Source: Otis tarda (lineage: Eukaryota > Chordata > Aves > Otidiformes > Otididae). From it: a stretch of DNA of 64,000 nucleotides. Below are positions 13,202-25,300 of this stretch, piece by piece (within the stretch, counting starts at the first letter, position 1; every line of letters starts with the position of its first letter). The stretch covers positions 81,103,785 to 81,167,784 of the forward strand of contig CM048555.1 of NCBI GenBank assembly GCA_026413225.1, written 5' to 3'. The notes beneath the pieces were generated by a model. That model searched no databases. It saw only the letters and a list, made by a program, of their open reading frames with translations, and was not told where the DNA came from. A program made the translations under genes and the position numbers.

Positions 13202-13827
13202 TTAAGCCCCCAAATCACTATTTGCTGGCAGGTTTTTGGCTTTGGCTGAATTTTTTTTTTTTTTTTTAAATTTTGTGCATTTTTGGCTGAAAACTTTCTG
13301 GCCAGGCATTGCTGAAGACTTCCATTTTCGGCCGAAAAATCCCAGTTTGGGGCTGTTGGGTTTTGTTTGTGCGTTTTGGGGTATTTTGGATGAAAAAGCG
13401 AAAATATTGTGGGGGAGAGCGATTTGAAGACAGAAGTCATTCCCTGCAAAGAGGTTTGTTTAATTAATAACCCCAGTTCTGCTCGAGACAAATTTTGATG
13501 AAAATTCTCCGACTATCGCTACTACCCAACCACGCGGAGGCTGCCGAGGCAGCGACTCTCCTCCGTGCTGTTTATATTAACATACGCAATGACTTAGATC
13601 CCTGCAGAGAGCTCTACATTACTCAAGTGTTGGAGGAAGAAGCAAAAAAATGATCCATGGTGATAATATGGCCTGCTATCTCTTGTTTCTTTTAATAACT
13701 CCTTTCTAGCCCAAATGTTTGCATTGGAGCCAGTAAACTGGGTATAAATTCAGCTAGGAGCGTTTCCAGAAGGTCCAAATGGTGTTGCAGTGGTTTCTAG
13801 CCTGTCTTTTGGCTGGAAAGGGTTTAA

Positions 13828-14000
13828 ACTCAATGGTTGGGTTCAACGCAACGATTGGATTCAACCCTTCGTTTAAGCCCAACAGTTGGGTTCAACCCAA
13901 TGGTTGGGTTCAGCCCTTCATTTAAGCCCAACAGTTGAGTTCAACCCAATAGTTTGGTTCAGCCCTTCGTTTAAACCCAACGTTTGGGTTCAGCCCTTGG
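13828..14000 (+). repeat. 49-bp minisatellite (TTCAACCCAA / GGTTGGGTT units)
   Basis: The CCCTTC anchor recurs at 13865, 13914 and 13963, giving a 49-bp period. A shorter 31-bp step follows to 13994. Each unit holds AAGCCCAACAGTTGGGTTCA and AACCCAATGGTTGGGTTCAG, which are themselves imperfect inverted halves (CCCAAC against GTTGGG). The array lies about 200 bp upstream of the exon at 14195. Confidence 0.85.
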
Positions 14001-14194
14001 TTGAATGAAGGGTTGAACTCAGCGCAGCTAAGCCCTGCAGTGGGGGATGGTTTAATTCTCAAGTACTTTTGCATGAGGAAAGACCCCAACTGTCCCCATG
14101 AAGAGCTCTGCTGCTGTCTACAAGCTGTGGCATTTGTCCTGCTCCTTGGAGCTAAATGTGCTTCTCTGTTTTGTTTTTTTTTTTCTGTTCAAAG

Positions 14195-14285
14195 GTGGGC
14201 CTTAACGTTCTGATTCAGAGAGCAAACAAGTTTACCCCCGCCACTCGTCTCTTGATCCAGAGATTTGTGCCGTTCCCTGCAGTTG
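14195..14285 (+). CDS. SFXN5: Sideroflexin-5, internal exon (window exon 3)
   Basis: This 91-bp exon starts at GTGGGCCTT after a TTTTCTGTTCAAAG acceptor and ends before a consensus GTAAGT donor. It encodes [20 protein letters not shown] followed by [10 protein letters not shown], plus one base of an alanine codon completed by the next exon. The segment links two membrane helices and carries the basic stretch and the FVPFPAVA motif typical of sideroflexins. Residue order agrees with SFXN5 ([19 protein letters not shown] in human, from memory) with conservative changes. The reading frame continues unbroken from the exon at 1910. Confidence 0.95.
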
Positions 14286-15940
14286 GTAAGTAATAACGCC
14301 TGTTCTCTGTATTCAAAGTGTTGGTTGTAAACCTACCGGTGGGTGAAGGCCACTGGGATGGACACCTTACTCTTGCCTTCCTGCTTTACACCGTCACTGC
14401 CATGCCCTCTCAACGGCGGGTCCCTGAGTTGGCGCAGACAGCGACGGGATGGTGCAAAGCAGCATTTTGGCAGGAAAACGATGCAAAGCTTTGTCAAGCT
14501 GCGCTTTCCGCTCTCCAGCAGTTTAAAAAATGATTGGCGTTGACCGGATCTCAGTTGTCCAAACTCAAGAGCATTTAATTTGCAAGATCTGGTTTGAATC
14601 ATGTCAGATCAAATCTTCACATAAGCGGTAGGCTTTTTGTACCGTAGCGATGCGATGGAATGCTCCTACTCCAAAAATACAGATTTCTAAGAGCCACTGA
14701 TTGAGAAAAGAGCGAGGCGTGTGAAGAATTAAGGCTGCTGCTGGCTTGGTGGAGCACAAAATGTCCCCTTCTGCAGTTCGTTGGTGAGCTGCTCCGTGTT
14801 TGAGAGAAGGAACAGGGATTGTGATCTGCGGGTTGAACTCAGTTTTTTTTCTGAGCGCTTGGCTTGGATTTGGGGGATCTGCGGACATCGTTCTCGTTTT
14901 CCTGGAACTTTCCCGGAATATATTTTTAGAGGGTTTCAGCTTTCTTTTGATTTCTCTAACCAGGAGGGCACTCAAGGTGAGCGCACGACCCGGGAGGCGG
15001 CTCCGAGGCCGGGTTTGAGTCAGAGATGCACGCGGGAAGTCTCTGCTGCCGGGTGGATCTATTTTTGTGCCAAGGTGTAAGGAGCAAGAGGTGACGCTTC
15101 TGTCAGCCTCGACTGAGGACCCGTAATTAATCTGTTTAGCCTGTAATTAATTTTCCGGTTCTTATTTTATTTGCGTACTGGCATGCTTCGTTATGTGCCA
15201 GGACATCAGGAATCCTCCCACTAATTACTGTTTTGTGATTTTTGAAAGCGGCATGTTATTGGTTTGCAGACCTGGACAAACTGTTTAATTAAGACGCGTC
15301 TTCCCGTTGCTTTTGATCGTCAGCTCCCAACGAAAGGCTGGGGTTTCACCTTTTCTACGTGAAAAGCCAGACGCTGGTGTAAAGCTCCACTACCATTAAG
15401 CGGTTTTCCCCTCGCCCTTCCTTTCCTCCCTCTCCCGCCGACCTCGGCTGAGCTGTGCTGCTTGATAGCAACTGGAAAGCCGGAGGTATGCGTGGAAGCT
15501 TTGTGGTCTCTCATCCCAAGGGATCATGAGAGATGGAGATATGGGGAATTTCAGCTACTGCTCGGGTGAAGGACAGCCAGAGTCCTAGCAGGGATGTCAA
15601 TAAAGACTCTTGTAAAGCCTTGAGAAGCTGGGCTAGGCACTGGGGAAACTGGTCTGTGGGTCTTACTGCCCTCAGAGCTGCTCCGCATGTTGTGTCTGTC
15701 TTCTCTGGGTCATGGAACAGTTGTCTTTGCCCGATAAACTACACCGGATCTGTGGACATGCTGCCCATAGGGCATATTTAACAAAAGTGATTTTGACTGA
15801 TTGAAATCTCACTTTCACCGCAAGAGCCCAAAATGAGAACAGGGCACGGGGCTGTACCTGCAGGGCCCTCCAGACCTCGCTCCTGATAATGCCGGTGTGA
15901 AGCTCCCTGTGGAGCAGTCTCCTGAAGGAAGTGGTGGAAC

Positions 15941-16142
15941 AATGAGGGTGGTGAGGCACTGGGCCCAGGTTGCCCAGAGAGGCGGTGGATGCCCCATCCC
16001 TGGAAACATTCCAGGCCAGGTTGGCCGGGGCTCTGAGCAACCTGATCTGGTTGGAGATGTCCCTGCTCCTGGCAGGGGGGTTGGGCTGGGTGGGCTTTGA
16101 AGGTCCCTTCCAACCCAAACCATTCTGTGATTCTGTGATTAT
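15941..16142 (+). mobile_element. CR1 LINE 3' fragment, sense
   Basis: It runs from AATGAGGGTGGTGAGGCACT through the CCATCCCTGGAAACATTCCA block to a tail CCATTCTGTGATTCTGTGAT. It lies only about 215 bp from the oppositely oriented CR1 at 16358. Confidence 0.93.
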
Positions 16143-16357
16143 AACTCAGGCTGTGGCCAGTCGTGAGTGGTGCAGGCTCTGGTTGCTCTGATCTCCACGT
16201 CCCAGCTGGTGGCACTGGAACAGGGTGCTGAGTGGTTGGACTGCACTCTCACCCTCCACCAAAGATAATTTGTCGTACCTGAAAACCACAGGCTGTCTGA
16301 AAAATCCTCCCTAACCCCAGGGAATGGATCCAGCAAACCATCCTGGGTGGAAGAGCT

Positions 16358-17508
16358 CATAGAATCATAGAATCATAGAATGGTTAGAGTTGGAAGGGAC
16401 CTTCAAAGGTCATCTAGTCCAACCCCCCTGCAAGAGCAGGGACATCCCTGACTAGATCAGGTTGCTCAGAGCCTCATCCAGCCTGGCCTTGAACACTTCC
16501 AGGGATGGGGCATCCACCACCTCTCTGGGCAACCTGTTCCAGTGCTCTACAACTCACATTGTAAAAAATTTTTTTCTAATATCTAATCTAAACCTAGCTC
16601 CTTCTAATTTAAACCCATTACCCCTTGTCCTATCACAACAGGCCCTACTGAACAGTTTCTCCCCATCTTTCCTGTAGGCCCCCTTGAGGTATTGGAAGAC
16701 CGCTATCAGGTCTCCCCGGAGCCTCCTCTTCTCCAGGCTGAACAGCCCCAACTCTCTCAGCCTGTCCTCATAGGAGAGGTGCTCCAGCCCTCTGATCATC
16801 TTGGTGGCCCTCCTCTGGACCCTTTCCAACTGGTCCATGTCCTTCTTGTGTTGGGGGCTCCAGAACTGGACGCAGTACTCCAGGTGGGGTCTCACCAGGG
16901 CAGAGTAGAGGGGCAGAATCACCTCCCTCGACCTGCCGGCCACGCTCCTCTTGATGCAGCCCAGGATGCGGTTGGCCTTCTGGGCCGCAAGGGCGCATTG
17001 CCCGCTCATGTTGAGCCTCTCGTCCACCAGCACTCCCAAGTCTTTCTCCTCAGGGCTGCTCTCCATCCATTCTCCGCCCAGCCTGGATTTGTGCCTGGGA
17101 TTGCCACGACCCAGGTGCAGGACCTTGCACTTGGCCTTGTTGAACTTCATGAGGTTGGCACGGGCCCACCTCTCCAGCCTGTCAAGGTCCCTCTGGATGG
17201 CATCCCTCCCTTCCAGCGAGTCGACGGCACCACACAGCTTGGTGTCATCGGCGAACTTGCTGAGGGTGCACTCTATCCCACTGTCCATGTCGCCGACAAA
17301 GATGTTGAACAGGGCCGGGCCCAACACGGACCCCTGAGGGACGCCACTGGTGACCGGTCTCCACTTGGACATTGAGCCGTTGACCACCACTCTCTGAGTG
17401 CGGCCATCCAGCCAGCTCCTTATCCACCGAGTGGTCCATCCATCGAACCCATGCCTCTCTAGTTTAGAGAGAAGGATGTCATGCGGGACAGTGTCAAAAG
17501 CTTTTCCT
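16358..17508 (-). mobile_element. CR1 LINE, 1.15 kb 3' part with open reverse-transcriptase frame
   Basis: This antisense CR1 has a 3' octamer tail (repeated ATAGAATC) at 16358-16380. Reading the minus strand, one frame stays open from about 17506 ([11 protein letters not shown]) to a stop at 16554-16556. It carries the reverse-transcriptase motifs [11 protein letters not shown] and FADDTKL (the catalytic F-A-D-D box), then [15 protein letters not shown] and the RGNGFKLEG region. This is roughly the last third of CR1 ORF2. The 5' two-thirds, including the endonuclease, are missing, so the copy cannot move by itself. The stop replaces the arginine codon that follows FFT-x in the copy at 43031. 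After the stop the frame is open again for about 45 codons. Confidence 0.95.
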
Positions 17509-18593
17509 CATGGAAATGCCAAGGCTCTGCATACCCGGTGGCTGGCTTGGTGCAAAAAAGGGTTTGTGCTTGATGTTGGCCACTCCGACACATCATCTGG
17601 GTGGTGAAGTTCTTCTCCATGAAGATTTTCAGTGCAGGAGAAGGGAAGTGTGTCGGCACTGTGTCCTGGAGAGCCACGATTCCCAGATTTGAAGAAGAAG
17701 GGGCTTGACCCTTTTTTGGAGATGTAGGTGGTGAAGGACACCGATGGCCAGGGTTATTGCGAAGAACCCAGTTTACCCACTTCTTCCCAAGCACTGGGTG
17801 TAGATAGCTGTCACGAAGGTAAGGGGCGTCACTGGTGACGGTGGGTTTCACACAGGAGATGTATGTGGCTAAAAACCCCACAGAAAACCCCACAAAGGTT
17901 GAATCCCAAAGCTGATCTGAAGGAAGTTAACGCTGGTGGAACGATACCCGTTGGAGGGAAGGGTGGTGAGGAGGAGGGAGGATTTCTTCTCCGTTGGCTT
18001 TTTTTTTTGTGAGTGAGGTTTAAATTGTTCAATGTGTTTAGGCAGGACTCAGAAATGGTATTTATACACGTACAGAAGTGGAGTAGTGGGTTGCTTTTGT
18101 TCCTGAACCCAGTTTCCCGTATGTCACTAAGTATTTTCACTGAAGTACTTTCCAGGCTATATTATCACAATTTATTTCCAAATTCTGAAAACCAAATTCT
18201 CTGCACGTATATTTATTTCTTTCTCATTCCCCCCTGTATTTCAGTTTCCTATGAAATCCAAGTTTACCCATAATTAGCAACGTTTTCTGCTTTATCCGTG
18301 TTTTACCGAAACAGAACGGGAGCAGCTCGGGCAGGTGGTTGTCTCAGATAAACGGGCTGGAATCAGGTTTGGAATTTGGGACTTGGTCAATGAAACCAAG
18401 GATCCAGAGACTTGGAGAAGCATCTTGCTGTGGTGGGATCTTCAGATCCAAACAGCCCATCAGGAACCTCGCAAGAGCCTTGTGCTGACGCATCATGGCT
18501 TGACCGGAGAGCATCCCCGCTGCTGTGGTTTTGTATGTTCAGTCTTGACCGATAGCGAGATGGATGGGGCACGTGAGTGTTAGAGAATTTGAG

Positions 18594-18612
18594 AAAAAAA
18601 AAAAAAAAAAAG
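18594..18612 (+). repeat. A-run
   Basis: An uninterrupted poly-A stretch of about 19 bases in an intron. There is no convincing retroposed sequence immediately upstream. Confidence 0.6.
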
Positions 18613-20084
18613 GAGCTAAACTTGCTTTAAACGAAAAACCTGTTTTCTTTTTTATCTTGGATGAAGGAGCTGAAGGGTTGGTAACACAGATATTTTGATA
18701 GATGGGAAGAGTGGTCCGGTAGTTCGAATATTAAAGAGAGAGACAGAGTGTGCGTGTGTGTATGTTCCTCTCCTTCTCAAGTGTAAGGAGCATTTGTCAC
18801 CACAAATCATCCTTGGTTGCAGAGAGCTGCGTTCCTATAGGGCTCACCCACCCACCACCCTCAAAAAATTAGACATTTGTTATATGACATGAGTTGAGAT
18901 TAATTAGCGAATATTAACCCATCAAGCAGTACAGAAACACATTTTTGGAAGCGGCGGTACTTGCAGCAACAGTGGGTTTGTGTTAGTTCTGGTTGGAAAG
19001 TTTGCAGGAAAATGTGGTGGGGAGGGGTTGCTGGAAAATGCCAGTTTATCACAGCCAAAACTTTTACAGGAATTAGCAGCTTTTCTTTGGAAAAAATTAA
19101 GAATTGCCTGGGGACTGGAGAGGAGCTGCATCTGGGAAGGATGTTCCTCAACCCCAACTTCGACTCCTCGAGCTGAGGAGCAGAATTTGGGGTCACCTCA
19201 AGAAGACTACAAAAGCCGCAGGCTGGGCAAGGCGGGGGTTGTTCGGAAGGGGTCCCGGAGCTGCCCGTGCCTCCGCTGCGAGCGCAGGGCTGAGATCTGG
19301 GAAATGAGAATGCTGGGAACCAGAGTCCTCCAAAGTGCTGCTGGTTTGTGTCACGGTTCGGGAAAATACTAAAGCAAGCAAGCAGGTCTCTAACTCTAGA
19401 AACTGAGTCCGCAGAGCAATTTTCCCCCTAAAACACGTGAAATGAGGGCAAATAGTCGTCAGGACCCCTACTAATGGGATACGTGTCCATGGAAACAACT
19501 CAGCCTTGTCTTATTTGATTTAAAAAAAAATAATTCTGTACTCTTTAAGAGCTCGGATCTAAACTGCCCTTCACAGCTCAGTGGAATCTCTTGCGGTGGA
19601 TTTCCATCATACCCCCTAAAATCCAGTGGTTAAGAAGAGTTTGTCTGCTGGCTTAGTGAGGGGAGTTAAAGCCGTCAGAAGAGGCAGCTGTCAATCACCA
19701 GTGCCTGGTTGGCCAAGACCAACTGGTAGCCCAGTGCAAGGAATGTGTTTGACTTACTAGGTCAAGATGTCTGGTGAAGAATCACTGTGGGAGTTGGGAG
19801 CATGTCCGAACACCAGCACCTGGAAATACCGGTATTTCTTTGCGTCGATACGTTTCTGATTGTGGCAGCAGATCCTTTTGCTAGTAAAAGAAAATTATTT
19901 TGATTATTATTCTCCTCTTAGGAATTACATCTTTGTCTTGGTACAAGAGTGGCTCCTTGACTTGCAGAAACTTCTTGGCAGATCGATGCAGGCAAAGCTG
20001 AAGGGCTGTCACGGCGAACAGAAGCCTGCCATTTGGTATTGACCAGGGCTGCGTTGCTGATCATCGTGCTTTTCTCATCCTCAG

Positions 20085-20200
20085 CTAGTGCCAATATCTG
20101 CAACGTCGTCCTGATGAGGCACACGGAGCTGGAAGAAGGAATCGACGTTTTGGACAATAACGGAAACATTGTCGGGTCTTCCAGAATTGCTGCAAAACAC
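20085..20200 (+). CDS. SFXN5: Sideroflexin-5, internal exon (window exon 4)
   Basis: This 116-bp exon has acceptor CATCCTCAG and donor GTATGT. Its first two bases complete the split alanine codon. It encodes [20 protein letters not shown], then [19 protein letters not shown]. The charged [10 protein letters not shown] loop followed by N-G-N-x-VGSS is a sideroflexin hallmark, predicted to lie in a soluble loop between membrane helices. Human SFXN5 from memory reads [14 protein letters not shown], so the RHT here is a small difference. A donor right after the histidine codon matches the start of the next exon (ALLETAL). Confidence 0.95.
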
Positions 20201-22273
20201 GTATGTACCTGCGATGGTCCCGGCCAACACTCGCGTGGGCTTGTACGCAACTGGCCTTCAGGCTCAACGGGTCCCTCAGCCGTAGGAATCGTTGACTTGA
20301 AAGAGCTAGAAATAGATGAGCTTTACCCATTGTGCATGAAGAACGAAGCGGCAAAACGCGTGCCGTTGCGTAGCCGCAAAGCTGAGTGTGGTGGTGGACA
20401 CGGCCTCGTGTCGTGCAGGCATGTTCGGTGGCCACCCGTGATGGTTTGGAAGGGCGCAGATTGACATCAGGGAGATCCTGTGCTACCCTGATGCTTTCAC
20501 AGCTGTAGGATTTCTTTGTGGAAACTTGTAAGCAGTTCCTGTTGAGTACGAAGCGAAGATAACTTACACCTTTTTCTAAATGAGGAAGACTTCATTTGCA
20601 AGCCGAGTGGCTTTTTAACCCTTGCCGTGCCAAAACCACGCGAACAATTGCCAACCAAAGCTTTGTGAGGGTAGCCAGATGTTTTCATCCTCGTGCTAAC
20701 ATCTGGTTCATTTTCTCCTGTAACCTTCTACTCTCTGCCATCTGCCTCCAATTCTTCCCTTTTCTTCCCTTCTTGCATGGTTTTGTCTTCCGAGCATCAT
20801 CTGATTGTCTGAGGCGTGTTGTTTCCAAGTGGGCTTTCATCTGAAATGTAAAGCATGTACCGAAGCACACGCCCAGGCAGAGGAGTTAATAATATAACGC
20901 TTGGCATTTCTCTCGCTCCTTCTGTCCAAGGCTCTTAAGGCACTTCGTAGACAGCAATTAATGTACAGATTTACAGTCCTCGGCAAGAAACGGGGGATCT
21001 CTAATATCTCTCCATATTGTTGTTTAACGGGGAGATTAAAACAATCTGTCGAAGGGCTCAGAGATTCTTCTGTGAGCCAGTTTTCCTCACTTCCATTAAC
21101 TGGCTTGAGGACCCAGCTTCCCCTCTCCCCGCTAATGGTCGAGGGGAAGACAGACAACATAGAGAATAAATATTAAAAGTGGAGGTGTCGTAAGTGTGAT
21201 TTAGGTGGAGTTTAAACATGAAATTTGGGACTTCTGAGAACTTCTGCTCAGCTGCCATCTAATCCCAAAGCTTCTTCCCGAATAGCTTAGTATACTGGGT
21301 TTTGTTGTGTAAAATTTGGCAGATCCTTCCTGTAACCTCTCTGCGACGTTCTCCTACTTTGGAAGGATTGGGTGCTCCCAAGCCAGCCATAGGCATAAGT
21401 TTCAACATTTCCATCCAAAATCTAGAATGTCCTCTACCTACATCTGCCAAAGCCCCATGCGTGGTCGCAGTGCTTGGGGCATCCCAGGCAGGTGCTGGCA
21501 AAGGTGGTTGGAAGAGGTACGTGAAGACACGGTGGTGGTTATACACCTTGTTAGGGCAGCCATGATCTTCTCTAGGTCTCACCTCAGGGGATTTATACGT
21601 ATATATGGATTTGTACGTGCTGCCAAGCTGTTCTGCTTGCTGCTTCCTGGTGCATCCTGCCAGGGAGAAAGCACCAGGGGAGGGACAACCGTAGCTCTGC
21701 AGTTGGGTGACCTCCTGGGAGAGGAGAGCCCTGCGTGTTACCGTGCTTTGCAATAAACCGCAAGCGATTAAGAAGCAGAAACACGTCTTGGAGCAGGCAA
21801 TAAGGTGCTACGTTCCCCCAGCACGTAAGTGGAGTTGGAACTCGGTTAAGGGAGGAAGGGTTAAAGCTGCTGCTCAGCCCATACTGAGATATTTCACCCT
21901 ACAGCATCTTCCAGGCAGCTGTTTGGCCGCTCTTTCTTCCCCCAGTCCTTGCGTAGGAATGTGTAGGAGATGTTGGAGCGCTTTTGGTCACATAAAGTGA
22001 AATCAAAGATATTAGGTGTCTCTGTTAATTCCACTGGATTTGTGACCAAGCGTGGGCTCCAGCCCATCGTTTGTCGCAACGGAGAAAAATAGGTTGTACC
22101 CAAAAAGCTGATAGCAAAGTTGGAAGCATGCGTTGACCCGTTCATCCACATATACGACAGAAGAAAGGCCAGCCAAACCATTTCTCTTCCCAGCATGTTG
22201 ATTGCTCAGCGCCGGTACATCCTGAGATTTGTGTGAAATATCTTGGGTTTCTTTGTTTGTTCTTCCTTTGCAG
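20201..22273 (+). other. SFXN5: SFXN5 intron (2.1 kb)
   Basis: The intron has donor GTATGT and acceptor TTCCTTTGCAG. A stretch near 20890-20965 (TCTTAAGGCACTTCGTAGAC then AGCAATTAATG) faintly resembles old amniote L3/MIR-type retroposon ends, but too weakly for a separate call. Nothing else is seen. Confidence 0.75.
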
Positions 22274-22359
22274 GCACTGCTAGAAACGGCCCTCACTAGA
22301 GTGGTCCTGCCAATGCCTATACTGGTTCTACCTCCAATTATTATGTCCATACTGGAAAA
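22274..22359 (+). CDS. SFXN5: Sideroflexin-5, internal exon (window exon 5)
   Basis: This 86-bp exon has acceptor TTTGCAG and consensus donor GTAAGT. It encodes [20 protein letters not shown], then PIIMSILE and two bases of a lysine codon. The segment [18 protein letters not shown] is a proline-containing membrane helix. The P-x-P and PP pattern followed by I-M-x-x-L-E-K is shared by sideroflexins. The frame continues into the exon at 31444, where the next base completes lysine (LEK-TSLL). The exon is intact, with no frameshift or stop. Confidence 0.95.
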
Positions 22360-25300
22360 GTAAGTGTTGGGTGATACGAAGTGGGGGGCTTTTCAGGGGG
22401 AAGGGAGGAAAGGTCCTCAGTAGGTGTTATTTATTTCTGTTTCTTGGCATTGGTCCACCAAAGACTTTTTTTACTTATTGAAATGTCCACGTTCCATAAT
22501 TTTTGAGTGTTGTTTTAGGCTGTTAAGGTGTTTTATTGACTGTAGGGACTTGCTGACCACGCGCCGTGTCCAGACCACCTTGGCCACTGTTGGACTTGCT
22601 TGTGCCCCGTTTGAACGCGCTTGTGCTTTCTTTCCCAAACGTCCTGTGGCTGGGACTTCCCCAGAAGAATATATGCTTCACGTATGCTGCAGAAATTTGC
22701 TTTCCATCGCTGATTAAGCCAGAACCTCTCCTGGCAGATGTCTCCGTGGAGTATCAGTGCTAGGAGAGCTGAGGTGGCAGGAAGGGGCGGGGTTATTATT
22801 TCATGTCCAATTATCTCCTAGCGGAGTTTTTAACGGCAAAAAACCCAAACTGCCCTGTCCATTGGCTGTTCTCTCACCTTGCTTTCCAACACCTCTGCTT
22901 TTTCTTCTGCTGTGAGCTTGTTTGGAGCTGTTGGGTGCCCGTGGCTCCTTAGGACACCCATCAGCGGCTCATTCGGCGTGAGTGATCGGCGGGGTGGGGA
23001 TCGCCTTGCCAACCTCTGGAGACTGATGAGTGCGTTGAAAGATGGGGATGCTAAAGGCCTTGCTACTTTTGTCCCGACAGCCAAGCTGGAAGTGCTCTTT
23101 AAACAAATCTCTTGATAAGGGCCACCCTGAAGCACTCCGCTGGCAAAGTAAATAGCAATTAGTACAATTAGGGATGACCCATAGCCTGTTTAGCCTTGTA
23201 GAAACACCCCTGGGCCTTTTTCTCTCCTTAACAGAAGGGTCAGGGCTGCTTCTGTAAATTTGGAGTCTGATTTTTGACATCTAAATTTCAAACTGCAGAT
23301 ACGGTCTGGTACCCCCCTAGCACCTAGAGGCTCCCACCAGGAACGGTTCCTCCCGTGGCCCAGGTTTGGGGAGAAACAGGGCAACAAACTCTGGTTTGGG
23401 AACTGTAAAGTAAGTTCTTTCAGCCCTTTTTGGCCAAAATACACTGTTTTCCTCTGGTTTGCAAAGGAACTGTGGTGGTGCGTGCAGCAGGGCAGAGTCT
23501 TGGTCACGCTTTCTGCAAGCCGCTGTTTGGAGATGACTGCTGGAGACACGCAAGGACAAGGGGTAGATTCCAGTCCCCCTAATTTTGTGGAAAGTATTTG
23601 ATTTTTCGCTTCGGGCTCCTCCTTGACAAAAGCCTCTTTCCTGCTCCAAGCCCCTGCGTCACCCACGCGGTCGCCCAGCCCGTGATCTACCCACGGGAGA
23701 GGTGCTCAGGAGTGACCATGCCTTGCTCTGGAGCACCTCGCTCTGGAGTACCTCACTCAGAGCTTGCTCAAAGTCGTGTGTAAGAGCAGGGATTGTCACT
23801 TATCTTTGTACCCCTGCATCTTGGCAGCTTCCCTGCTTCGCTTTCAGGCGCGTGATTCCAGCCTTTATAATCCCATCAAAGCTGCTTCGCTGTTGTCAGT
23901 CGAGAGGACTTCTGTTTTCATCTGTCCACGTGCCAGGCTCTTCAGAAATGCCACCGATTCGTGATGTTCTTGCTACAGAGCTCTTTCTTCTCGCCTTTCT
24001 GTCGCAGCGAGGCTTTGCACCGACGTGGCTGCGTGTGTTACCGCTGGCTTCACACGGGCGCTGGTTCCAGTCCAACCCTGCCTCGGTGATTAGCCCACCC
24101 GAGAAAGGTCGCTCCAGAGGACAAAGCATTTTATTGCTGTAATTCAGAGGATCTTCGCTGTCCTGGTTATCAACGTGAACAGACAACATTTTTTAGGTGC
24201 CAAAATTCAAAATTTGTAGAAAACTGGTCTTTAAATTGTTGTCTCCAGCAGCGAGCACTGAGGAGCATCATGGGTCTTGCTGAGCATCCACAGCCTAAAT
24301 AAAACCAGTAGTAAAATTTGCTTCATATCTGAGGGCATCATGACTTCTTGTATTGATGTGAGTTTTACTGAATGCACCTGTGCTCTGTGCAAGACTTACT
24401 GAAACTAAACTTTACCGGTCAAGCAAATGTAGCCATGCAGGAGGCTGTCTTCAAAAAGTCGTTATTTTAGCTAATAAGGACTTAATTTGGGTTTGCGAGA
24501 GAATACTTGCCACCCCACCACCCCCAAATGAAACTCCAGATATAAAAATATCCGGGCGCTGCTTTTGCCTGCTGAAATTTTCCTTAGAGCTACGCTTTCC
24601 TTTTCCATCAAATATCTTTAGATTCCTGGAAGTGAGTGAGAAACAGCAGGGATCGGGAGCGGAGTGCGGTGTGGCTGCGCGGCTGGAGGTGTAGGACATG
24701 GAGAGCGTCCCTTCCCGTAGCCGAGGGGTTCGCGGTCCAGGCGTGGACTCGCAGATCTTTTCAAGTGGTTGCTGAAGGACGCAGTCAGAGGTGAAACCCC
24801 GTTTTGGGAAAGAAAAATGCTTGGAGCATTTGGTGAAAAGTTTCACCTTTTAAATTCAGTGGAATTTTCGTTAGGCTGGGGCGTTTTAATAGGAGTCATA
24901 TCAAGGCACGCATTATCAATTTATTTATAGCGATCCTTACAGCGTCTATAAATGAGAAAGGCAAGAGTGACGGCTTATTATTCGGAGGCTGGAATCAGGA
25001 GTTGCAATCTGGATCCTCTACCGAGACGTTTGCATTCGGGGTTGTGGCGAAGGAGGAGAGCGCTTCTCCTTGCGGTTAAGTCCGAGCGGAAGCAGGTGAC
25101 CATACGGCGGTTGGGTGGGAGTCGCACCACCCCAGGAGCAAGCGGCGCGCTCCCAGCAGCGGTTTTCGGATTCGTAGAAAACCCGCTCCCTCGTTTTTGT
25201 CTCGGTATTGGAAAAGTTTATTTTAAGTGGCCAGTTCCTGGTCGTCGTCTTTCCACTTGGATCCAGGTCTTTCCTCTCTCTCAGCCATCTCTCCATCTGC

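Larger units (their letters stand above)
1976..14194 (+). other. SFXN5: SFXN5 intron (12.2 kb)
   Basis: This long intron contains four CR1 fragments, listed separately. It also has pyrimidine-rich DNA around 10000-10620, a poly-T tract at 13171-13201, T/G-rich DNA at 13230-13430, and a 49-bp minisatellite just before the acceptor. Elsewhere (for example 4650-11990) I see no supported gene or RNA. The short open frames there lack homology and splice context. Confidence 0.8.
14286..20084 (+). other. SFXN5: SFXN5 intron (5.8 kb)
   Basis: The intron has donor GTAAGT and acceptor TTTCTCATCCTCAG. It contains a short sense CR1 (15941) facing the long antisense CR1 (16358-17508). TAATTA-type motifs cluster at 15124-15290, and an A-run sits at 18594-18612. 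No other gene is seen in 17510-20084. Confidence 0.8.

Noticed and set aside
16554-17390. 278-codon minus-strand frame as a host gene
   Set aside because: It is the reverse-transcriptase end of a truncated CR1 LINE, reported as a mobile element.
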